NCBI GenBank assembly: GCA_005878665.1
Contig: VBLR01000124.1
Span: forward strand, 1-19,827
Length of the DNA: 19,827 nucleotides
Source: Methanobacteriota archaeon
GTDB taxonomy: Archaea > Thermoplasmatota > Thermoplasmata > RBG-16-68-12
Reading direction: 5' to 3'
This document shows positions 1 through 6,029 of this stretch, piece after piece. Positions within the stretch are counted from its first letter, which is position 1; each line of letters begins with the position of its first letter. The position numbers and the translations under genes were made by a program. The notes under the pieces were generated by a model. It was not told the origin of the DNA, searched no databases, and worked only from the letters and a program-made list of their open reading frames with translations.

Positions 1-1083
1 TCACACCAGGGCCTTTCCCGTTTTCTTGTCAAAGAGATGGACCTTGCGCGCGGGGAAAGAGATCCAGATCTCGGTTCCCATGTCCGCAGGGAAGTCCGGG
101 ACGACGACCGCTTTCACGAGCGTCTCCCCGACCTTTAGATCCAGGATGGTCTGGTCGCCGAGCGGTTCCGTGGCGAAGGTCTCCGTCTGAACGCTCGGCC
201 CATTGGACGATTGCAGAGACACCTGGACATCCTGCGGCCGAATGCCGAGCACAAGCGCGTCAGAACTCGCGCGGCCGGCGACCGCCGCGAGGTCGTCCGT
301 CAGGAGGTACTGGAACACTCCCGCATCAAAGGTTCCCTTCGGGCCGAGGCTGCCTTCGACGAAATTCATCGGGGGATTCCCGATGAACCCTCCGACGAAC
401 TGGTTCGCCGGACTTCGGAAGATTTCTGTCGGTGGGCCGAATTGCTGGAGGAGCCCTCCGTTCAGGATCGCAACGCGATCCGCCATGGTCATCGCCTCCA
501 CTTGATCGTGGGTCACGTAGATCGTCGTCACACCGATATCTTTCTGCAGCCGCTTCAGCTCTGCGCGCATGTGGACCCGGAGCTTCGCGTCCAGGTTGCT
601 CAACGGCTCATCCATGAGGAACGCTTGCGGCTCCCGCACGATCGCGCGACCGACCGCGACCCGTTGCTGCTGTCCGCCGCTCAGCTGAGCCGGCTTCCGG
701 CCGAGCAGGCGCTCGATCTGCAGAAGTTTCGCGGTTCGTTGGACCCGCCGATCGACTTCGGCCGCCGGAATCCTCCGATTTTCCAGCGGGAAGGCGAGGT
801 TCTTGTAGACGGTCATGTGCGGGTAGAGCGCGTAGTTCTGGAACACCATCGCGATGTTGCGGTCTTTCGGATCGAGGTCGTTCACGAGCCGGTCGCCGAT
901 GTAAATCTCCCCGTCATCGGGCGACTCGAGTCCCGCGATGCACCGCAAGGTCGTCGTCTTCCCGCACCCGCTCGGCCCGAGGAGGACGACGAATTCCTTG
1001 TCCTTGATCTCGAGGTCCAGTCCCTTCACCGCGAGGGTGCCGTCGTAGGCCTTCGTCAGCCCCCGCAACTCCACCCGAGCCAA
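1..1083 (-). CDS. malK: MalK/UgpC-type sugar ABC transporter ATP-binding protein
   Basis: A 360-residue CUT1-type ABC ATPase that would energise import of an oligosaccharide at the cytoplasmic face of the membrane. Visible motifs are Walker A GPSGCGKT (36-43), the Q-loop in VFQNYALYPHM (Gln82), signature LSGGQQQR (134-141), Walker B AFLMDEP (154-160) and the switch His192 in YVTHD. A C-terminal TOBE-like region follows from about residue 235, containing LGIRPQDV, as in MalK/UgpC/MsmX. The gene is complete: its TGA occupies the first three bases of the window. The start is a TTG at 1083-1081, favoured because a TATA-like box lies about 29 nt upstream, giving a leaderless message. It diverges from treT, which suggests trehalose or maltose as substrate. 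In Thermococcus litoralis malK and treT belong to one trehalose/maltose cluster. The exact substrate is an inference; permeases are not in the window. Confidence 0.93.
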   Translation of the reverse strand: MARVELRGLTKAYDGTLAVKGLDLEIKDKEFVVLLGPSGCGKTTTLRCIAGLESPDDGEIYIGDRLVNDLDPKDRNIAMVFQNYALYPHMTVYKNLAFPLENRRIPAAEVDRRVQRTAKLLQIERLLGRKPAQLSGGQQQRVAVGRAIVREPQAFLMDEPLSNLDAKLRVHMRAELKRLQKDIGVTTIYVTHDQVEAMTMADRVAILNGGLLQQFGPPTEIFRSPANQFVGGFIGNPPMNFVEGSLGPKGTFDAGVFQYLLTDDLAAVAGRASSDALVLGIRPQDVQVSLQSSNGPSVQTETFATEPLGDQTILDLKVGETLVKAVVVPDFPADMGTEIWISFPARKVHLFDKKTGKALV

Positions 1084-1105
1084 CGCGCGTTGGACGGGGA
1101 AGACT

Positions 1106-1117
1106 GGATAAATAATC
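1106..1117. promoter_or_regulatory. Shared TATA-like element between malK and treT
   Basis: The A/T-rich run GGATAAATAATC interrupts otherwise GC-rich sequence. Read on the minus strand (GATTATTTATCC) its centre is about 29 nt from the malK TTG, fitting a leaderless start. Read on the plus strand it would place a start site near 1139, about 25 nt before the treT ATG. It is the only A/T-rich patch in the 79-bp divergent gap, so both genes probably use it. No experimental evidence is available here. Confidence 0.55.
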
Positions 1118-1162
1118 TTCGCTTACCTCTCCGCGTCGCCGCTTCGGAGCTCACCGATTTCC

Positions 1163-2398
1163 ATGGAAGAAATTCGCGTCGCGGAGAAACGCTTGTCCGA
1201 TTATCGCGCCATCATCGGAGGCCCGGCCTTCGCGGAAATCCTCGCCCTCGCGAGCAAGCTCAAGGGAAAACGCGTCGCCCACGTCAACGCGACCGGATAC
1301 GGGGGAGGCGTCGCCGAGCTACTCCACAGCCTGGTCCCATTGCAGCGGGATGTTGGCCTCGATGTCCATTGGTTTGTCCTAAGCGGTTCGAACGCCTTCT
1401 TCACGGCGACGAAGACGATGCACAACGCGCTCCAAGGCTCCGACGTCGGGCTGACCCCGGACATGGAGGCGACCTATCGTCACTTCAATGAGCTGGACGC
1501 CGCGGCGTTCACGGACGAGTACGACTACGTCATCATCCACGATCCCCAGCCGGCGCCGTTCGCGACCTTGTGCGAGCGGAAAGGGCAGTGGATCTGGCGC
1601 TGCCACCTCGACCTGACGTCGCCGAACGCTTCCGTGTTGCGGATCCTCGCGCCGTACCTGGAAGCGTACGACGCAGCCGTCTTCAGCGCGCGGGAGTACG
1701 CGCCGTCAAGCGTCCAGTTCCCGCAGGTCTACATCAATCCTCCCGCCATCGATCCGACGAGCCCGAAGAACCGCCACGTGTACCGGGAGGAGCTGGAGAC
1801 CATCTTGCCTCGCTTCGACGTCGATTTCGACCGACCCGTCATCACCCAAGTCGGCCGGTTCGATCCGTGGAAAGATCCGCTGGGCGTCATCGATGCGTAT
1901 CGTTTGGTGAAAAAGAAGGTCCCGAAGGTTCAGCTCTTGCTCGTGGCCTCCATGGCCCGGGACGATCCGGAAGGGTGGATGTGGTTCGAGCGCTCGGCCC
2001 GACATGCGGGGGATGATCCGGACATCCACTTCCTCACCGATCTCCGCGGGGTCGGCGCCCTCGAGGTGAACGTCCTCCAGAGGCAGACGGACGTGGCGAT
2101 CGCGAAATCGCTCCGCGAAGGGTTCGGGCTGATCGTGAGCGAGTCCCTCTGGAAGAGCGTCCCCGTGGTCGGTGGCGACGTCACCGGGATTCGGCTCCAG
2201 ATCAAGGACGGTCGTCATGGCTACCTCGTGTCCAGCGTCAAGGATTGCGCCGACCGGACCGTGCAGTTGCTCCGCGATCCCGCGAAGCGGAAGACGATGG
2301 GCCGGGCGGGGCGGGAGCGGGTCCGCCGTCACTTCCTGATCACGCGGTACCTGCGGGAATACCTGCGGATCTTCTCCGACCTCAAGGCCGCGGGATGA
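1163..2398 (+). CDS. treT: Trehalose glycosyltransferring synthase (GT4 family)
   Basis: A 411-residue GT-B fold glycosyltransferase resembling TreT, which joins NDP-glucose and free glucose to give trehalose in the cytoplasm. Features include the N-terminal glycine-rich YGGGVAELLHS segment (46-56), HDPQP (126-130), WRCHLD (145-150), the TreT-like GRFDPWKDPLGVIDAY (231-246), and the GT4 E-x7-E motif EGFGLIVSE with Glu319 and Glu327. Length and motif order fit the archaeal and Thermotoga TreT family well. Start ATG at 1163 follows a weak GGAG (1146-1149). It diverges from a MalK-type ATPase, so imported trehalose/maltose and internal trehalose turnover may be co-regulated. The main alternative is another GT4 sugar synthase, for example a kojibiose- or trehalose-phosphorylase-like enzyme, but the sequence reads as TreT throughout. 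Confidence 0.88.
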   Translation: MEEIRVAEKRLSDYRAIIGGPAFAEILALASKLKGKRVAHVNATGYGGGVAELLHSLVPLQRDVGLDVHWFVLSGSNAFFTATKTMHNALQGSDVGLTPDMEATYRHFNELDAAAFTDEYDYVIIHDPQPAPFATLCERKGQWIWRCHLDLTSPNASVLRILAPYLEAYDAAVFSAREYAPSSVQFPQVYINPPAIDPTSPKNRHVYREELETILPRFDVDFDRPVITQVGRFDPWKDPLGVIDAYRLVKKKVPKVQLLLVASMARDDPEGWMWFERSARHAGDDPDIHFLTDLRGVGALEVNVLQRQTDVAIAKSLREGFGLIVSESLWKSVPVVGGDVTGIRLQIKDGRHGYLVSSVKDCADRTVQLLRDPAKRKTMGRAGRERVRRHFLITRYLREYLRIFSDLKAAG

Positions 2399-2471
2399 GC
2401 CTGCGTGTTGGCGATTCTGGCCCGACGAAGTCTGGGGAACCCCTTTAGTCCCTGAGAACCCCTTACGGGGC

Positions 2472-2903
2472 ATGGCCGCGCGAACGCGCCGAAGTCGCGT
2501 GACGGGAATCGGAGGTATCTTCTTCAAGGCGAGAGATCCGGAGGGGCTCGCCCGCTGGTATCGGGAACATCTCGGCCTTTCCATCGAGGGGATGGTCGCC
2601 CTGTTCTCCTGGCGAAGCGGCAAGGATGGGAAGCGCGTCGGTCACACGGTCTGGTCGATCTTCCCCGCGGACACATCGTACTTCGGAACCGACGATGCGT
2701 CGTTCATGATCAACTATCGGGTGAAGGACTTGGACGCCGTGATCGCCGCACTTCGGAAGGAAGGCGTCGCGGTCGATCCGAAAGTCGAGGAGCTCGAGTA
2801 TGGCCGCTTCGGATGGATCGTCGACCCGGAGGGAAATCGGATCGAACTTTGGGAGCCGCCGAAGTCGTATCGCGCTCCTGAGAAGACGATGCCCATGGAG
2901 TGA
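2472..2903 (+). CDS. VOC-fold (glyoxalase/bleomycin-resistance/dioxygenase superfamily) protein
   Basis: A 143-residue single-domain VOC protein. The first beta-alpha unit reads FFKARDPEGLARWYREHLGL (17-36) and the closing one GRFGWIVDPEGNRIELWEPP (111-130), with Glu125 in the usual metal-ligand position of the last strand. The usual first-strand His is not evident (GIGGIFFKA), so metal binding may be incomplete and the substrate cannot be predicted. ATG at 2472 is chosen because the domain begins about 12 residues later; a weak TATA-like CCCTTTAGTC (2441-2450) sits about 26 nt upstream, so it may have its own leaderless promoter rather than depending on treT, 73 nt upstream. Specific function is unknown. 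Confidence 0.8.
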   Translation: MAARTRRSRVTGIGGIFFKARDPEGLARWYREHLGLSIEGMVALFSWRSGKDGKRVGHTVWSIFPADTSYFGTDDASFMINYRVKDLDAVIAALRKEGVAVDPKVEELEYGRFGWIVDPEGNRIELWEPPKSYRAPEKTMPME

Positions 2904-2957
2904 GACCGGGTCTCCGGCCTCCTCGGGCATGCGCGTGGCGCGGATGTGGTGGCCGCC

Positions 2958-3641
2958 CTATAGGAGCGACTCCCGCAGAATCCGTCGCATCCCGCGGCGC
3001 AGGTGCTGGCTCACGGTGTTCCGGCTGAGGCCGGTGATTTGTGCAAGCTTCTCGAGGCCGGCTCGAGCCGGGATGTCGAAGTAACCGAGATTCCACGCGA
3101 GGCTCAGGATCTCCCGCTGCCGGGATGTCAGCCCATCCTCCGCGCCGATCCCGCCATGGCGAATCGCTTTCCGACTTCGCAGACGCCATCGCATCCCAAA
3201 GCCGTCGAGGAGGTCGAACACCCGCCTCGCGGCGCCGTCGTCCGCAAGGAACGAGAGCGTCGCGACCTCGGGCCCGATGACGATCGGGGTCGTCGGCGTC
3301 ACGCCGGCTCCCAGGTCCTCCAAGAGCGCCTCCAGGACGCCCGGATTGTGCTGCCGCAGGAGGACGATGTATGCGCGTCCACCATCCTCGACGCGGAGGA
3401 TTTCGAAATCCCGGAGGTGGTATCGACGGCGGAGGCGGGCTCGGGACCGGGCGAGTTCCTCGGTCGTGCGGGGGGGACCGGTCCGCAGGACGCGCACGAG
3501 GAGGACTCGCTCCCGCGGCTGGAACGCGTACACCCGGAGGATCTCGACGGACGCGTTGTGATCGAAGAACACCGCGGGGACGACGCCTTGTCGCACGAGG
3601 ACCTCGGAGGGCAGCTCGATCGTCACCCGCCGGAGTGGCAT
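2958..3641 (-). CDS. Bacterio-opsin activator (Bat)-type HTH_10 transcriptional regulator
   Basis: A 227-residue archaeal regulator. Residues 171-222 form a typical HTH_10 domain: LTSRQREILSLAWNLGYFDI followed by a recognition region TGLSRNTVSQHLRRGMRRIL. Residues 1-165 are a sensor-like region without a recognised PAS or GAF signature; this N-terminal half is common in Bat-like proteins of haloarchaea and Thermoplasmata. The ATG at 3641-3639 lies about 26 nt from the centre of a TATA-like box, so the message is probably leaderless. It diverges from a cupin-UbiA operon across a single promoter element, so control of that operon, and possibly of itself, is a reasonable inference. The ligand or stimulus is unknown. 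Confidence 0.87.
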   Translation of the reverse strand: MPLRRVTIELPSEVLVRQGVVPAVFFDHNASVEILRVYAFQPRERVLLVRVLRTGPPRTTEELARSRARLRRRYHLRDFEILRVEDGGRAYIVLLRQHNPGVLEALLEDLGAGVTPTTPIVIGPEVATLSFLADDGAARRVFDLLDGFGMRWRLRSRKAIRHGGIGAEDGLTSRQREILSLAWNLGYFDIPARAGLEKLAQITGLSRNTVSQHLRRGMRRILRESLL

Positions 3642-3660
3642 GGTTACACGTAATCATCGA

Positions 3661-3672
3661 GATACTTATATC
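3661..3672. promoter_or_regulatory. Near-palindromic shared TATA-like element
   Basis: GATACTTATATC has matching outer arms (GATA/TATC) and reads as GATATAAGTATC on the other strand, so it can act as a TATA box in both directions. Its centre is about 26 nt from the HTH_10 start on the minus strand, and a plus-strand start site would fall near 3694, just before the cupin GTG at 3703. This is the only A/T-rich patch in the divergent gap. Confidence 0.55.
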
Positions 3673-3702
3673 ACGTCCGTGTGCGCACCACGGAGTGGGA
3701 CC

Positions 3703-4056
3703 GTGGGATCGATCGTGCGAAACCTGCCGGACGAGTCGTGGGAGAAGGGCATTGGCCCCGGAATCGTGGACAAGAAGATCATGGGGCCGAACGACAGCAA
3801 CTTCATGCTCATGGGCCTCGCGAAGATGGATCCCGGGGTGAAGTCGCCGCCCCACCGCCACCGATACACGCAGGTCTTCTACTTCGTCGAAGGGAAGGGC
3901 CAAGTCATCGCAGACGGGCACTCCTTCGACGTCGGGCCCGGTTCCGTGGCCCGCTTCGTTCACGGCGAGGAGCACACGGTGATCAACCCGGGGCCCGGGC
4001 CCCTGATGTTGATCGAAGTTCGGGTCCTCCCTCGAGGACAGACGGTCTGGGAATAG
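3703..4056 (+). CDS. Cupin-domain protein
   Basis: A 117-residue single cupin barrel. Motif 1 is SPPHRHRYTQVFYFVEGKG, giving His51 and His53 with Gln57 where many cupins have Glu; motif 2 is FDVGPGSVARFVHGEEHTVIN, giving His91. That ligand set (three His plus Gln) could still hold a metal, but the activity is unknown. An ATG at 3640 is open in this frame, but it lies upstream of the TATA-like box at 3661-3672 and encodes residues unlike a cupin start. The GTG at 3703 is preferred: it follows the predicted transcription start and a GGAG at 3692-3695. Its stop codon is directly followed by the ATG of the UbiA gene, so the two are surely co-transcribed. A role beside an isoprenoid/quinone enzyme is possible but inferred only from position. 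Confidence 0.82.
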   Translation: MGSIVRNLPDESWEKGIGPGIVDKKIMGPNDSNFMLMGLAKMDPGVKSPPHRHRYTQVFYFVEGKGQVIADGHSFDVGPGSVARFVHGEEHTVINPGPGPLMLIEVRVLPRGQTVWE

Positions 4057-4983
4057 ATGGCCTCCCTCCGGACCTGGTTCAAGGCGACGCAGCCGCGCAG
4101 CTTCGTCGCCTCGCTCGTGGGCGTCGCCCTCGGGACCGCGATCGCCTGGGACCATCGGCGGACGTTCGATCTGGCCGGTCTCGTCCTCGCGGCGATCGGG
4201 GTCGTATGCCTCCACGCCGGCACGAACATGAGCAACGATTCGATTGACTTCCAGCGGGGCGTCGACGACCTTCCGCCGCATCTCGTGAGCCCCTTCACGG
4301 GAGGGGCCCGGGTCCTCCCGGATGCCGCCGTTTCATTGGAGGCGCATCGGCGCGTATGGATCGGCTTCTTCGCCGTTGCGGCCGTGATCGGCCTCGTCCT
4401 CGCCGTGACGCGGCCGAACGGCTGGATCCTCTTGGTCCTCGGCGCCGTGGGCGGCGGGATCGGCGTATTCTACACCCTCCCACCCCTGGCCCTCCAGTAC
4501 CACGGCGTCGGCGAGATCGCGGTCGCGATCATCTTCGGACCGATCGTGGTCCTCGGGTCGTACGCGGTTCAGACCGGCACCCTGGGCTGGGAACCGCTGC
4601 TCGCATCGATCCCCCTCGGCCTGCTCGTCGCCGCGTTTCTCCTGGTGAACGAGATGCCGGAGCACGAGACGGATCCGCGAGGCGGGAAGCGCACGATTCC
4701 CGCACGCATCGGTCTCGAGAAGTCGGCTCGGCTGTACGAGATCCTGGTCGGTTCGGCGCTCGTCTTCCTGGCGGCCCTGTCGATCCTACAGATCGTCCCA
4801 TGGATCGCGGTCCTCGGCCTCGTCGCGGTGCTCCCCCTCCGCCGCGCGATTGCCATCCTCCGATTGCATTACCGGGAGTATCCGGCTCATATTCCTGCGA
4901 ATGCGGCGACGATCCAGGCGGTGCTCCTTCTCGGCGTGGCCATGACGGCGGCGTACCTGGTCGCGGCCCAAGCGGGCCTATAG
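4057..4983 (+). CDS. UbiA-family prenyltransferase (MenA-like)
   Basis: A 308-residue polytopic membrane protein with eight or nine hydrophobic helices. Both catalytic Asp-rich signatures are present: NMSNDSIDFQRGVDD (57-71) carries the NDxxD core, Asn60/Asp61/Asp64, and NEMPEHETDPRGGKRT (198-213) forms the second diphosphate/Mg site. YTLPPLALQYHGVGE (139-153) matches the MenA-type loop. Family members transfer an isoprenyl chain to an aromatic acceptor such as dihydroxynaphthoate for menaquinone, or to glycerol-based or heme acceptors. The ATG abuts the cupin stop codon without a gap. It ends tail to tail against a second UbiA paralogue. Acceptor specificity cannot be read from the sequence, and no other quinone genes are in view. 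Confidence 0.88.
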   Translation: MASLRTWFKATQPRSFVASLVGVALGTAIAWDHRRTFDLAGLVLAAIGVVCLHAGTNMSNDSIDFQRGVDDLPPHLVSPFTGGARVLPDAAVSLEAHRRVWIGFFAVAAVIGLVLAVTRPNGWILLVLGAVGGGIGVFYTLPPLALQYHGVGEIAVAIIFGPIVVLGSYAVQTGTLGWEPLLASIPLGLLVAAFLLVNEMPEHETDPRGGKRTIPARIGLEKSARLYEILVGSALVFLAALSILQIVPWIAVLGLVAVLPLRRAIAILRLHYREYPAHIPANAATIQAVLLLGVAMTAAYLVAAQAGL

Positions 4984-5874
4984 ACCGAGGCTGAAATTCA
5001 GGACCAGCCCCACGCCCGCGAAGACATGACAGGCGATCGTCAGCGCGATCGTGACGTCGTATCTTTCGGACGGCCCGAGATTGTCTGGGAACGAGCGGAT
5101 CACGAGGATCACGAACGCCGCGAGGACGACGATCCAAAGGATGCCGCCACGGACCGGAAGCCACGCAATCCCGACCGCGACCGGCAGGCTGAGGATCCCG
5201 ACGAAAATCACTTTGGCCCGATGCGCTCCGAGGATGGTGACCGGCGTCCGTTTGCCCTTCGAGAGGTCCTCGTCGCGGTTCGGGAAGTATCGGGCGAAGG
5301 AGATGGCGGCCGCGAGGAGTCCCAGCACGACGGACGCGAGAAAACTCGGGACGAGACCCTCCCCGCCGAACGCCACCGTGGCCCCCACGGTCATGATCGG
5401 GCCGAAGGCGAGGAACGTCGCGATCTCGCCGATTCCCCGATAGCTCAGCTTCAGCGGCGGGGAGCTATAACTCCACGCGAGGAAAGCGCCCGCAAGACCG
5501 AAGGCCAGGAGCAGCGGGTTTCGAGTGACGACCACGAGCCCGAGGCCCGCAAGCGCCCCGAGGCCGAAGCACGCGTATCCCACGAGCAGCACCGTCCGTG
5601 GGTCCCGCGTGAGCTTTGTCGCGGCCGCGCTGTCGAAGGCGAACCACGAGCCCTCAGAGGACGGCGGCGCGCTCCGGTCCTGCCCCTCGTAGAATCCCTT
5701 GAACAGGTTGGCGCCGGCCTGGATGCCGACGAGCGAGACCAGAATCAATCCGAACCGAAAGGGCTCGAAGGACGCGCCGGCGCCCACCGCCGCGGCGGTT
5801 CCGACGAACGCGGGCACGATCGACGCCTCGAACAGGATCGCCTGGGAGGCGCGGATCCAATCGAGGGTCTTCAT
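4978..5874 (-). CDS. Second UbiA-family prenyltransferase paralogue, degenerate first motif
   Basis: A 298-residue membrane protein of the UbiA family, paralogous to the neighbouring convergent gene: YSSPPLKLSYRGIGEIATFL and FPNRDEDLSKGKRTPV (second Asp motif, Asp201/Asp203) are well kept. The first signature is unusual: ANLFKGFYEGQDR occupies the place of the usual NxxNDxxDxxxGxD, so the central Asn-Asp-Asp become Lys-Gly-Glu. The ATG at 5874-5872 is preferred over a GTG at 5940. MKTLDWIRAS... is a normal UbiA start, and a weak TATA-like stretch lies about 29 nt upstream. The 22-residue extension from 5940 looks unlike the family. Its TAG overlaps the last codons of the opposite gene. It may be a working enzyme with altered metal binding or one changed in function. 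Confidence 0.82.
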   Translation of the reverse strand: MKTLDWIRASQAILFEASIVPAFVGTAAAVGAGASFEPFRFGLILVSLVGIQAGANLFKGFYEGQDRSAPPSSEGSWFAFDSAAATKLTRDPRTVLLVGYACFGLGALAGLGLVVVTRNPLLLAFGLAGAFLAWSYSSPPLKLSYRGIGEIATFLAFGPIMTVGATVAFGGEGLVPSFLASVVLGLLAAAISFARYFPNRDEDLSKGKRTPVTILGAHRAKVIFVGILSLPVAVGIAWLPVRGGILWIVVLAAFVILVIRSFPDNLGPSERYDVTIALTIACHVFAGVGLVLNFSLGL

Positions 5875-5993
5875 CGCGGGGCCGAGGTTCTCCCCGTCGA
5901 AAAGGATTCCGTTGCGGACCCCGATGCGAGGCGAAACCACCCCTCGGACGCTATCACACTTGAGAGCGCCTCGATCTGAAATGTTCCGTTTCG

Positions 5994-6008
5994 GGTAGGC
6001 TTAAGTGC
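5994..6008 (+). promoter_or_regulatory. TATA-like box for the STAND regulator
   Basis: GGTAGGCTTAAGTGC contains a modest TATA-like core centred near 6002, about 28 nt before the GTG at 6030. This is the spacing seen for other leaderless genes in the window and supports that start. Confidence 0.35.
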
Positions 6009-6029
6009 GGTCGTCTTGTTTCCCGGCGC

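Noticed and set aside
211..1491. A 426-codon open frame on the plus strand
   Set aside because: It lies opposite malK and across the start of treT; composition is Arg/His-rich and no motif is visible.
2710..4281. A 523-codon open frame on the minus strand
   Set aside because: It runs antisense through the VOC, cupin and HTH_10 genes, is Arg/Pro/Gly-rich without domains, and overlaps three genes with clear family motifs. It is a GC-rich shadow frame.
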